Below are positions 7,962 through 16,318 of a stretch of 64,000 nucleotides of DNA, in pieces (within the stretch, counting starts at the first letter, position 1; the number at the start of each line of letters is the position of its first letter). Source of the DNA: JAPUME01 sp964605715. Lineage in GTDB: Bacteria; Acidobacteriota; Terriglobia; UBA7540; JAPUME01. The DNA is taken from NCBI GenBank assembly GCA_964605715.1, contig CAZSDV010000001.1, positions 4,578 through 68,577 on the forward strand. Direction: 5' to 3'. The notes under the pieces were generated by a model, which was given only the letters and a program-made list of their open reading frames with translations, searched no databases and was not told where the DNA came from. The translations under genes were made by a program, and so were the position numbers.

Positions 7962-9443
7962 ATGATGAAGGAATTACGGACGCTCATTAAAGAAAACTTT
8001 TTTGGAATAAGTCTCACTTTGATTGCCCTATGTTGCCTCGCAGTTTCGGGAGTGATGTATTTTTCCAACCAAAACTTCTCTTCTTATGTCCGGGCAGAGA
8101 TCCCAGGACTCGACCAAGCCCAGATTGAGATTCTGGAGGTCCAGAACCAGGCATTTGCCGCGATCGCCCGGGCCGTTACTCCTGCTGTTGTTAATGTGGG
8201 AACGAAAAAAATCATCCGCGTTCGCGAGTCTCCTTTTATGAACGATCCCTTTTTTCGACAGTTCTTTGGTAACTTTTCTGGGATTCCTCGCGAGCGAGTA
8301 GAGCAGTCCCTGGGGAGCGGTGTTATTGTCTCGCAGGAGGGGTACATTGTGACGAACAATCACGTTATCGCACAAGCCGATGAAATTAAGGTTCTCTTGT
8401 CGGACCGTCGTGAGTTCGAAGCGGAGCTTGTGGGAACCGACCCTGCCACTGATGTTGCGGTTATTAAGGTGAAAGGGGAAAACCTTCCCGCTGTTCCTTG
8501 GGGGGATTCAGCCCACCTCCAGGTGGGTGATACGGTGCTCGCGTTCGGAAATCCATTCGGACTTAACTTCACCGTTACTCGCGGTATGGTCAGTGCAGTG
8601 GGCCGCCCCGGGATGGGATTAGCCCAGTATGGGGATTTTATCCAGACTGATGCGGCCATCAATATGGGCAATTCAGGAGGGGCGCTGGTTAATGTGCGCG
8701 GTGAGTTGGTAGGAATCAACCTTGCGACCACACAGGGAGGTTTTAGTGGTGTGGGCTTTGCTATCCCGAGTGCCATGGCACGCTCTGTTTTCAAGAGCTT
8801 GGTAGAAACGGGCCGAGTGGTTAGGGGGTTTCTTGGGATTAGTGTTGTAAACCTTAATCAGGCCCTGGCCAACCAATATAATGCCCCTTCATTGGATGGC
8901 GTTCTTGTGTCTAATGTTTCCTCCTCGGGTCCCGCCGGTGATGCAGGTATTCGCCGAGGAGATATCATTTTGGAGTTGAACGGTGACACCGTACGGTCTG
9001 ATGAGCAGTGGATCGCTGTTGTCGCCTCCACTTCTCCTGGCACAGAGGTTCAGCTACACATAATTCGTGATGGAAAGCCCCTTTTGATTCAGGTTGAAGT
9101 AGGCGAAGAGCCGTCTTCACGCCGGAGAAAAGTTGGCGGCTCAACCTCAATTGAGCGGGGTGTATTACGAGGCATGGAGATTCAGGATTTAACGCCGGAG
9201 ATCCTAAGGGAACTTCGCCTCTCACCAGACACTCAGGGTGTGCTTATCAGTGTAATTGACAGGAGTAGTCCTGCCGCTCGAGTAGGTCTCGGACCAGGAG
9301 ATATTATCATGGGAGTCAATCGCAAACCCGTCCAATCCATAGAGGAGGTTGAGAGAATTGCCGGGCGTTTGGGAAATGCTGTTAGTTTACAGATGAATCG
9401 GCAGGGATTTTCTTTTGGGGTAACAATATCCACTAGGCCCTAG
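7962..9443 (+). CDS. Do/HtrA-family periplasmic serine protease
   Basis: This is a trypsin-like periplasmic protease/chaperone of the DegP/DegQ/DegS group, 493 aa. An N-terminal membrane segment at about 14-34 is a signal sequence or anchor. The catalytic triad is visible as H134 (TNNHVI), D164 (ATDVAVIKV) and S238 (GNSGGALVN). Two PDZ domains follow, about 290-375 and 400-490. An AAGGA ribosome-binding site precedes ATG 7962. It starts 44 bp after iscX and may be read from the isc operon, which would be unusual since it has no known Fe-S role. Which Deg paralogue it represents cannot be settled from the sequence. Confidence 0.9.
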   Translation: MMKELRTLIKENFFGISLTLIALCCLAVSGVMYFSNQNFSSYVRAEIPGLDQAQIEILEVQNQAFAAIARAVTPAVVNVGTKKIIRVRESPFMNDPFFRQFFGNFSGIPRERVEQSLGSGVIVSQEGYIVTNNHVIAQADEIKVLLSDRREFEAELVGTDPATDVAVIKVKGENLPAVPWGDSAHLQVGDTVLAFGNPFGLNFTVTRGMVSAVGRPGMGLAQYGDFIQTDAAINMGNSGGALVNVRGELVGINLATTQGGFSGVGFAIPSAMARSVFKSLVETGRVVRGFLGISVVNLNQALANQYNAPSLDGVLVSNVSSSGPAGDAGIRRGDIILELNGDTVRSDEQWIAVVASTSPGTEVQLHIIRDGKPLLIQVEVGEEPSSRRRKVGGSTSIERGVLRGMEIQDLTPEILRELRLSPDTQGVLISVIDRSSPAARVGLGPGDIIMGVNRKPVQSIEEVERIAGRLGNAVSLQMNRQGFSFGVTISTRP

Positions 9444-9482
9444 GAGGGATATCCAGGCCAAAGGGCGAGGGATGAATCGAAC

Positions 9483-11099
9483 TCAGCCATTTGTGAAGGA
9501 GTTTAGGTTCCGGGTTCGTGCCGCTGGCGCCAGGTGAGGAGGCCGTTTCTGCAATAGAGACATGCTACCCATGTAGAAGTAGCCCAACACGAAGAGCATT
9601 AGAAAGGGAGTAAGGGTGTAGTGGGAGTTTGTGGCTGAGTAATAGAGGATAAAAGTGAAATAGCAGCCGTGTATTAATTCCAATAACGGGGTCCAACCCA
9701 GGCTCATTGAATACCCTTTGTTTTTCCAAGAATCCTGCCTTTTTTCCACGCAATACTTGGGTGTTCTTTTGAAGCTCGATTTCCAACCAATTAGCGCTTC
9801 GAATACAGCTTTGGTGTTACTTAACGACAAACCTATCCCTACCGCCATTAGGAGTGGGATAAATTTGATGCTCTTCTTCCAATTCCGAGGGTCAAGTTCC
9901 CTTTGGGTGACCAAGTAAAAAGAAAATATGGAACTGGTTGCTATAAGGAAAAGTGGGAGATCAATAGTTAACACCTGGGACCACCCTCGATAGGAACGAA
10001 TAATAATGGCTGGTAAAAGTAGATAGGCCAGCGCCAATAAAAGCGGGTAGCAGATGTTTGCGCTGAGGTGAAAAAAGGCTTCTACCTTTACTCGGATTGG
10101 TAAAGGACTATTCCAGATACGCGGCAAAATCTTTTTGGCATTCTGGGTCAGTCCCTTGGCCCACCGTGCCTGTTGTGTCTTGAATGCATTCATCTCCACT
10201 GGCAACTCAGAAGGACAGGTTATGTGTGGCGCGTATATAAACCGCCATCCTTTCATCTGTGCTCGGTAGCTAAGATCAGTGTCTTCGGTTAAGGTGTCAT
10301 GTTGCCACCCACCGGAAGACTCAATGGCTGCTCGGCGCCACATACCCACGGTCCCGTTAAAATTGAAAAATAGCCCGGAGAAATTCCTCCCACCGTGCTC
10401 GACAGTAAAGTGACTGTCGAGAAGTAAGGATTCCACGCGCGTAAGCAGGGAGTAGTTCCGATTTAGCCATGTCCAGCGTCCCTGGACAACACCTATTTCT
10501 GGATTAGTGAAGTATTTAACCATGTGGCGCAAGACATCACGCGGAGGTACGAAATCCGCGTCAAATATAGCGATGAATTCCCCTTTTGCTACCCTGAGGC
10601 CTTCAGCTAGGGCGCCGGCCTTAAATCCCTCGCGGCTGTTGCGATGGATATAGTGCACGTGGTGCCCCAGGGTGGCATACTCATGGCACAGCCCTTCGGC
10701 AATCTTGCTTGTCTCGTCGGTAGAGTCGTCAAGGACCTGGATTTCTAATTTCTCGCGAGGGTAGTTAAGAGTCGTAACAGCCTTTAAGAGTCTGTCAACG
10801 ACATATCGTTCATTGTAAATTGGCAACTGAACCGTAACGGAGGGCAGCTGCTCGAACCCTTCTAATGTTAAGGGTGCCCTGTGTCGATTACGTAGATAGA
10901 GATAGATAAGGTGGTAGCGGTGTAATCCGTAGATAGACAAGAGGACCAGGACAAGGAAATAGGGAATCAAAATGACCGAGTCCAAAACATCAGCGCGGTA
11001 GAAGCCACTGAAAGGGTGGTTTCTGGAAAGTAGCTCCCGGGGCAGCGAGAAATATTCCAGGTTCGAAAGGAGGATAGAAAGTTTCCCTATAGGTACCAT
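9483..11099 (-). CDS. Cellulose-synthase-like membrane glycosyltransferase (GT2)
   Basis: This is a processive-type family 2 glycosyltransferase, 538 aa, likely making a beta-linked polysaccharide or transferring sugar at the inner face of the membrane. One membrane segment lies at about 40-60 and several follow after 330. The cytosolic catalytic domain carries DDSTDET (124-130), the metal-binding DAD (180-182), the catalytic TED (271-273) and QQARW (309-313), the D,D,D,QxxRW signature of cellulose synthase/CslA-like enzymes. It is divergent from the GT-C gene at 11269, so the two may act in one glycan pathway. The substrate cannot be read from sequence. Confidence 0.88.
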   Translation of the reverse strand: MVPIGKLSILLSNLEYFSLPRELLSRNHPFSGFYRADVLDSVILIPYFLVLVLLSIYGLHRYHLIYLYLRNRHRAPLTLEGFEQLPSVTVQLPIYNERYVVDRLLKAVTTLNYPREKLEIQVLDDSTDETSKIAEGLCHEYATLGHHVHYIHRNSREGFKAGALAEGLRVAKGEFIAIFDADFVPPRDVLRHMVKYFTNPEIGVVQGRWTWLNRNYSLLTRVESLLLDSHFTVEHGGRNFSGLFFNFNGTVGMWRRAAIESSGGWQHDTLTEDTDLSYRAQMKGWRFIYAPHITCPSELPVEMNAFKTQQARWAKGLTQNAKKILPRIWNSPLPIRVKVEAFFHLSANICYPLLLALAYLLLPAIIIRSYRGWSQVLTIDLPLFLIATSSIFSFYLVTQRELDPRNWKKSIKFIPLLMAVGIGLSLSNTKAVFEALIGWKSSFKRTPKYCVEKRQDSWKNKGYSMSLGWTPLLELIHGCYFTFILYYSATNSHYTLTPFLMLFVLGYFYMGSMSLLQKRPPHLAPAARTRNLNSFTNG

Positions 11100-11162
11100 C
11101 GTAAAAAGGTTTTCATTCCCCCATTATTAAATTAACTATTTAGTCTATGATGTTTTATTTCT

Positions 11163-11216
11163 TAACGGAAAATCCAACTGGTACAGGGGAGGAATGAAAT
11201 TTCGCAGATTCCGTTA
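11163..11216. promoter_or_regulatory. Inverted repeat in the divergent glycosyltransferase promoter region
   Basis: TAACGGAA (11163-11170) and TTCCGTTA (11209-11216) are perfect 8-bp inverted arms 38 bp apart, centred in the 169-bp region between two divergently transcribed glycosyltransferase genes. The placement suits a shared regulator binding two half-sites about five helical turns apart. Chance occurrence is not excluded. Confidence 0.25.
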
Positions 11217-11268
11217 GAGAAAATTTTCTTTCCTCTCCACTCCTAGTAGTCTAATCTCAACGGTACAG

Positions 11269-12648
11269 ATGTGCACTAGGTATTCTAGGGTTAAAATTGT
11301 GGGCTTGGCCGCATTACTAGGTGCAGCCCTAGTTTTAGCCTCGATCTACTATTCCTTCCGCATGATGGGCAATCTAGGTGCCAACCTAGTAGAGTTTATA
11401 GGAATGACTTTCCTAGCAGGTGCAATTTTTCTTTGCGCTGTCTATCTGGTCGAGAACTACAGATGTGGTCATTGGGGTCTTGGAATCATACTTGGTGGGG
11501 CCCTATTGTTCAGACTCCTACTCCTTCCTATGTGGCCATCCCTATCACAGGATCTTTATCGTTATCGCTGGCAGGGGCGCGCCCAGCATGAAGGGTTAAA
11601 CCCTTATACAGTGACTCCGGCAACACCTAGCCTGGAACATCTGCGGGACGAGACCTATCAGCTAATGGGTACCAAGGACCTCCTTTCGGTTTACCCTCCG
11701 CTTGCGGAACAACTCTTTGCTTGGATTTTCCGCCTAACCCCTTCAGTCGTTGGCTTTAAAAGCTTGTTTGTCATGTTCGACCTAGCTTCAGTAGTGGTCC
11801 TCCTGTTGCTTTTAAAAACCAGGAGGCTTCCTTTGGCGCGAGTTATTATCTACGCCTGGAACCCCCTGGTCATAACTTCCTTCGCAGCTTCTGGCCACTA
11901 TGATTCGGTGGCCATTCTTACTTTACTTCTCGCCCTTCTATTCATGGTGGGACGGAAACCCATGTTATCAACCTGCCTTCTAGCTTTATCTACCCTAACT
12001 AAGCTTTTTCCTATCTTGTTGTTTCCTGCTTTGTTGAAGAGGACGCTCGAAAACAGACGGAGAGCTGATACCATTTCAGATCGGATTTTTTGGTTTTGGC
12101 GTGGAGCGAAGTACGCTGTACTTTTTGCTTTCCTCATAGGATTACCCTTCCTTCTTTATGGTCCTGTGGGTACTGGCACTATTTTTGAGGGATTAGATCA
12201 CTTTGTGAATAACTACGAGAATAACGATAGTCTCTTTCGTATTATTCGTTTTTGTGGGAACTCCCACATGCAGGCGCAGTTGGTTGCCGGCGTGTTTGTG
12301 GTTGCATTGTTAGTTGGGGCACTAAAAAAGTGGGCAGATCCTCTGAAGATCGCTCTGTTGATGACCGCGGCCATTATTTTATTTTCTCCGAACTCATTTC
12401 CTTGGTATTTTACTTGGTCGATTCCTTTCCTATGTTTCTATCCTAATTCTGCCGGTTTATTGATGAGCGTTACAGCAACCCTAGGTTACGCACCACTCGT
12501 GGAATACAATGCCTTGGGGTCCTACAATGACAGTCAACTGTTCTTGTGGCTGGAATACGGGCCGGTGTTTGCCCTGGGGGCAGGATTGCTTTTCCTTCGA
12601 CAGATAATGCCAGGTAGAGACCTAAGCCTGTACAGTAAAGCTGGTTGA
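11269..12648 (+). CDS. GT-C-type integral membrane glycosyltransferase
   Basis: This is a 459-aa protein made mostly of hydrophobic segments (about 10-12 predicted). It resembles the polyprenol-phosphate-dependent mannosyl/arabinosyl transferases of the GT-C fold (GT87/DUF2029-like). The key visible feature is an early periplasmic loop near residue 85-105 with QDLYRYRWQGRAQHEGLNPY-type sequence, in which the acidic residue is the usual catalytic or metal-binding position. A VYPPLAE motif follows. It would transfer a sugar from a lipid-linked donor on the outer face. It is divergent from the GT2 gene. Its end overlaps the convergent mqnE by 27 bp. The acceptor is unknown. Confidence 0.7.
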   Translation: MCTRYSRVKIVGLAALLGAALVLASIYYSFRMMGNLGANLVEFIGMTFLAGAIFLCAVYLVENYRCGHWGLGIILGGALLFRLLLLPMWPSLSQDLYRYRWQGRAQHEGLNPYTVTPATPSLEHLRDETYQLMGTKDLLSVYPPLAEQLFAWIFRLTPSVVGFKSLFVMFDLASVVVLLLLLKTRRLPLARVIIYAWNPLVITSFAASGHYDSVAILTLLLALLFMVGRKPMLSTCLLALSTLTKLFPILLFPALLKRTLENRRRADTISDRIFWFWRGAKYAVLFAFLIGLPFLLYGPVGTGTIFEGLDHFVNNYENNDSLFRIIRFCGNSHMQAQLVAGVFVVALLVGALKKWADPLKIALLMTAAIILFSPNSFPWYFTWSIPFLCFYPNSAGLLMSVTATLGYAPLVEYNALGSYNDSQLFLWLEYGPVFALGAGLLFLRQIMPGRDLSLYSKAG

Positions 12649-13749
12649 GGTGCGGCTAATGCGGCGATAGAGCGTGTCGCGTTCAAGTGGTTCGCGCCCA
12701 GCTTCGCGGATCAACCGCTCTAGTCCCTCACGGGTTAGCGATTGCGAGGTAGTTGCACCAGCATCATGGTAGATTTTTTCTTCCACCACAGTTCCGTCGA
12801 TGTCATCAGCCCCGAACCGGAGAGCCACTTGTGCGATGGAAGGGGTTAACATGATCCAGTAGGCCTTAATGTGAGGGAAGTTGTCGAGCAGTAAGCGTGA
12901 AATAGCGATATTTTTAAGGTCCATGAAACCTGTTGGTTTGGGCACTTTCTCTAGGCCGGTATTTTCGGGATGGAAAGCCAATGGGATAAAGGTCATGAAT
13001 CCGGAAGTTTTATCTTGAAGATTGCGGAGCTCGAGCAGGTGCCCCACTCGGTCCTCAGAGGTTTCAATATGGCCATAGAGCATTGTGGCATTTGAGTTAA
13101 GCCCTAGCTCGTGAGCGATGCGATGTACTTTAAGCCAGGTATGGGCCCCAATCTTGTGGTCGCAGATAATACGCCGCACCTTTGGGGCAAAAATTTCTGC
13201 ACCACCTCCAGGCAGGGATCCCAAACCTGATTCTTTCAATCGGACAATGGTTTCACGCAGTCCAAGCTTGGCAATCCTTGCTAGGTAGGCGATCTCGACG
13301 GCCGTGAACGCTTTTAGGTGAACGCTAGGGAAGCGCTCCCTCAGGCCTGCCAGCAGATCACAGAAGTAGTTAAACGGGAGGTCTGGGTGGAGGCCACCCA
13401 CAATATGAAATTCCGTGATTGCCTCAGTCCAGCCTTGAGACGCGGTGCGGAAGACCTCTTCTAGGGTCATGGTGTATGCACCATCTCCTCCGGGCTTGCG
13501 GCCGAAAGCACACAGCTTGCAACTGGCTACACACACGTTGGTGGGATTGATGTGGCGATTGATGTTGAAATAGGTGACGTTCCCATGCCGCTTCTCGCGG
13601 ACATAATTTGCCAGGTGTCCGATGGCCAGCAGGTCGTCAGATTCATAAAGTCTAATACCCTCTTCTAAGGATAGCCGTTCTCCACAAAAGACCTTTTCCG
13701 CAATAGGCTTCAAGGTTTGATCTTCGAATTGGATTCGACGGCGAGGCAT
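12622..13749 (-). CDS. mqnE: Aminofutalosine synthase MqnE (radical SAM)
   Basis: This enzyme catalyses an early step of the futalosine route to menaquinone, joining the chorismate-derived enolpyruvyl-benzoate to S-adenosylmethionine to give aminofutalosine. It has 375 aa. The radical-SAM cluster ligands are C73, C77 and C80 in CVASCKLC, and the C-terminal part carries the RFGADDIDGTVVEEKIYH segment typical of MqnE/MqnC relatives. The TNVC...LCAFGRKPG context and length favour MqnE over the cyclase MqnC. It stands alone here, with other mqn genes presumably elsewhere. It depends on the Fe-S machinery encoded nearby. Confidence 0.88.
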   Translation of the reverse strand: MPRRRIQFEDQTLKPIAEKVFCGERLSLEEGIRLYESDDLLAIGHLANYVREKRHGNVTYFNINRHINPTNVCVASCKLCAFGRKPGGDGAYTMTLEEVFRTASQGWTEAITEFHIVGGLHPDLPFNYFCDLLAGLRERFPSVHLKAFTAVEIAYLARIAKLGLRETIVRLKESGLGSLPGGGAEIFAPKVRRIICDHKIGAHTWLKVHRIAHELGLNSNATMLYGHIETSEDRVGHLLELRNLQDKTSGFMTFIPLAFHPENTGLEKVPKPTGFMDLKNIAISRLLLDNFPHIKAYWIMLTPSIAQVALRFGADDIDGTVVEEKIYHDAGATTSQSLTREGLERLIREAGREPLERDTLYRRISRTSTSFTVQA

Positions 13750-14196
13750 GGAATAAACATCTTAACCTGAACCAATTTACTGTGCAATTGCCTCTGACTA
13801 GAACTTGGCAGAATTTCAAACGGCCCCCGGATTATCTCCTCCGGGAAGAGGTAAAGTTCAATAGTTGTTTTGGATCTATGGCCCTAGGACCTGGGTGGGA
13901 TTGACCTAACAAGACCACTTTTATTAATAGGTTACAGAGAGTATTTTTGGGCCACGCCTAGATAGGGACAAAAATATGGTTCTCTTGCCAGAGACCATCG
14001 ACGGGTATAGGATTGCAGAGGCACAATTACTAGACCTTTAAAGGACCCAGAGCTAAGTATGGCTGTACGGGTTAATTTACGTATGGTAGGGTTTTCCGGG
14101 GGTGCGTTTCCGGGCAAAGCCTCTTTGCTGATGAATGACAGCTTCTCGTTCGGGTAAAAAACGGCCTATTTTTAAGTTGTTTTAAGGAGGAGGATT
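13750..14196. other. Intergenic region before the sugar-oxidation cluster, possible promoter
   Basis: 447 bp with no convincing gene; a 61-codon reading frame on the minus strand has no family-like sequence. TTGACC (13901-13906) and TTAATA (13924-13929) are 17 bp apart and could be a sigma-70 promoter for the gene at 14197, leaving a leader of about 260 nt. CCCGG and CCGGG near 13825-13845 can pair as a short hairpin. No riboswitch class was recognised. Confidence 0.3.
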
Positions 14197-15099
14197 TTGA
14201 AAACCAAGATTGCACTCGGGAGCTGGAATTATATCTTTGGGCCCTATGGCGAACGACCTATTTCAATTGAAGAGACGGTAGAGAGGCTTTCTGCAGCAGG
14301 CTATGACGGGGTGGAACTTTGCGGCTTTAAGCCGCACGTACACCCCGACCTCTATTCAACCCCTGAGAGCCGCGAAAAACTAAAAGGATTGCTTTCTGGG
14401 AACGGGTTAATGACGTCAGGATACGCGCCTGACTTTACGGCCGTTCCTCCGGCCACTTCCACGGCAGAGGATTACAAAAGAGTTTTTCGCCAGGTGCTTG
14501 ATTTAGGGAGCGATATTGGCATGCCAAAGCTGCGTGTGGACACCGTGACTTCCCCTGATTCCCTCCAAGGGGCTGAATATGAAGAGGCCCTTAATAAGAT
14601 AGCAAGTGTGTGGCGTGAGTGTGCCCAGATGGCCGCCGACTCAGGTGTAGTCCTGGCGTGGGAATTTGAACCAGGATTTATTCTCAATAAACCGAGTGAA
14701 ATTATAGAGTTGATCTCCACTGTAAACCATGACAATTTTACTGCTTTGTTCGATACTAGCCATGCACAGATGTGTGCCGTTGTAGGTGCTCGACAGGTAG
14801 GAGAAAAGGAGACGCTAAAAGGGGGCGTTCTAGAATTTATTGAAAAACTTGCCGGTAAGATTGGCCACCTTCACTTAATTGATAGTGATAATACGTTACA
14901 TGACGACGAGACTAGCCGCCACGCACCGTTTGGAAGCGGCGTGTTGGATTTTGACGAGCTAATCCCAGCGGTCCTGAAGGCTGGCTACCAAGATGCCTGG
15001 TGGGTGGTGGATCTTTGTTTTGAGCCAAACGCCTGGGAACTAACTGACCAATCCAAAAAATTTATGGATGGGCTGCGCTCGAAATACGGACGAGATTGA
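14197..15099 (+). CDS. Sugar phosphate isomerase/epimerase-like TIM-barrel protein
   Basis: This is a 300-aa member of the xylose-isomerase-like TIM-barrel superfamily (AP_endonuc_2 fold), which isomerises, epimerises or beta-eliminates sugars with a divalent metal. Likely metal and catalytic positions are E156 in WEFEPGF, D186 and H189 in FDTSHAQM, H225 in HLHLIDSD and the acidic D272 in VVDLCFEP. A strong AAGGAGG ribosome-binding site selects the TTG start at 14197. It is followed 20 bp later by a Gfo/Idh/MocA oxidoreductase, a frequent pairing in 3-keto-sugar and inositol-type pathways. The exact substrate is not deducible. Confidence 0.8.
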   Translation: MKTKIALGSWNYIFGPYGERPISIEETVERLSAAGYDGVELCGFKPHVHPDLYSTPESREKLKGLLSGNGLMTSGYAPDFTAVPPATSTAEDYKRVFRQVLDLGSDIGMPKLRVDTVTSPDSLQGAEYEEALNKIASVWRECAQMAADSGVVLAWEFEPGFILNKPSEIIELISTVNHDNFTALFDTSHAQMCAVVGARQVGEKETLKGGVLEFIEKLAGKIGHLHLIDSDNTLHDDETSRHAPFGSGVLDFDELIPAVLKAGYQDAWWVVDLCFEPNAWELTDQSKKFMDGLRSKYGRD

Positions 15100-15119
15100 C
15101 ATTTTGAGGAGAGATTCCA

Positions 15120-16259
15120 ATGGCGCAAAAAGTAAACGTTGGAATTATTGGACACGGTTTCATGGGTCGCGCCCACAGTAATGCCTACGGGCAGGTGGGT
15201 AAGTTTTTCGACACAGGTATCGAACCGGTAATGAAGGTGGTTTGTGGACGTAATAGGGAAGCGACTGAAGTCTTTGCTCGTAACTGGGGATGGCAGGAGG
15301 TGGAAACTGACTGGCGACGCCTGGTAGAGCGCAAAGATGTTGAAATGATCGATATTTGCAGCCCCAATAATTCCCACTATGAAATCGCAATGGCTGCTGC
15401 GGACGCAGGTAAGATGATCGCCTGTGAAAAACCGTTGGCCATGAATAGCACTGAGGCTTACGCCATGACTGAGGCTGTTAAGAAGGCCGGTGTTCCTAAT
15501 ATGGTTTGGTATAACTACCGGCGCATACCAGCCATTACCTTGGCTAAACAGGTAATTGAGGAAGGCCGGTTGGGGCGCATCTTCCACTACCGCTCCTCTT
15601 TTCTGCAGGATTGGACGATTAGCCCGGAGGTGCCGATGGTCTGGCGGCTTGACAAGGACATAGCTGGGAGTGGAGTCTCTGGTGACCTGGTGTCCCATCT
15701 CCTCGATACAGCCCGGTACTTAATTGGGGAATTTTCTGCTGTTACCGCGTTGACCAAGGTTTTTGTGGAGGAACGCGATTTTGAGGATGCAAAGGAAAGA
15801 AAGAAACGAAGGAAGGTTGAGATCGATGATGCTTGCTTGGTTCTGGCTGAGTTTGCAAACGGAGCTGTTGGCACTTTTGAGGCTACTCGCTACGCTCGCG
15901 GCAACAAAGCCGTGAATAACTTCGAGGTCAATGGCGAGAAAGGGTCGATTGGGTTTGATCTGGAAGATATGATGCATTTGAAGTATTTCGACTACGATGA
16001 TGATAAGCATCTCCAGGGATTTCGGAACATCCTGGTTACTGGAGCTGAACATCCCTACATGGCGAAGTGGTGGGTTCCGGGGCTTTCAATTGGTTACGAG
16101 CACACTTTTGCCCACCAGTTGGCAGACTTTTTCGGGACCGTGAGTGAGGGGGAAGAGTTTGAACCTGATTTTGAGGAGGCTACGCGGTGTCAATTAATTC
16201 TTGATGCAATCTTAGAGGCTGCTTCCAGCCGCACTCGTGTGGAGGTGAGGGCATTTTGA
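15120..16259 (+). CDS. Gfo/Idh/MocA-family NAD(P)-dependent oxidoreductase
   Basis: This is a 379-aa oxidoreductase with an N-terminal Rossmann fold (GIIGHGFMGRAH at about 8-19) and the family motif EKP at 103-105, whose lysine acts in hydride transfer. The C-terminal alpha/beta domain (about 130-375) binds the sugar. Family members oxidise or reduce hydroxyls of free sugars, inositols or glycosides, often at C3. A GAGGAGA ribosome-binding site lies just upstream of ATG 15120. With the TIM-barrel enzyme upstream and the DUF1080 and heme proteins downstream, oxidation of a glycoside to a 3-keto form is a reasonable inference. No Tat signal is apparent, so it is probably cytoplasmic. Confidence 0.85.
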   Translation: MAQKVNVGIIGHGFMGRAHSNAYGQVGKFFDTGIEPVMKVVCGRNREATEVFARNWGWQEVETDWRRLVERKDVEMIDICSPNNSHYEIAMAAADAGKMIACEKPLAMNSTEAYAMTEAVKKAGVPNMVWYNYRRIPAITLAKQVIEEGRLGRIFHYRSSFLQDWTISPEVPMVWRLDKDIAGSGVSGDLVSHLLDTARYLIGEFSAVTALTKVFVEERDFEDAKERKKRRKVEIDDACLVLAEFANGAVGTFEATRYARGNKAVNNFEVNGEKGSIGFDLEDMMHLKYFDYDDDKHLQGFRNILVTGAEHPYMAKWWVPGLSIGYEHTFAHQLADFFGTVSEGEEFEPDFEEATRCQLILDAILEAASSRTRVEVRAF

Positions 16260-16318
16260 TGCAGGATAAAGGTTTTACAAGTTTTGGGCGCTGAACTCAT
16301 GGACATGAAGAGGGATGG

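Noticed and set aside
13932..14117. 61-codon minus-strand frame in the spacer before the sugar cluster
   Set aside because: No family-like sequence and no ribosome-binding site; its proline/threonine-rich content fits random frame.
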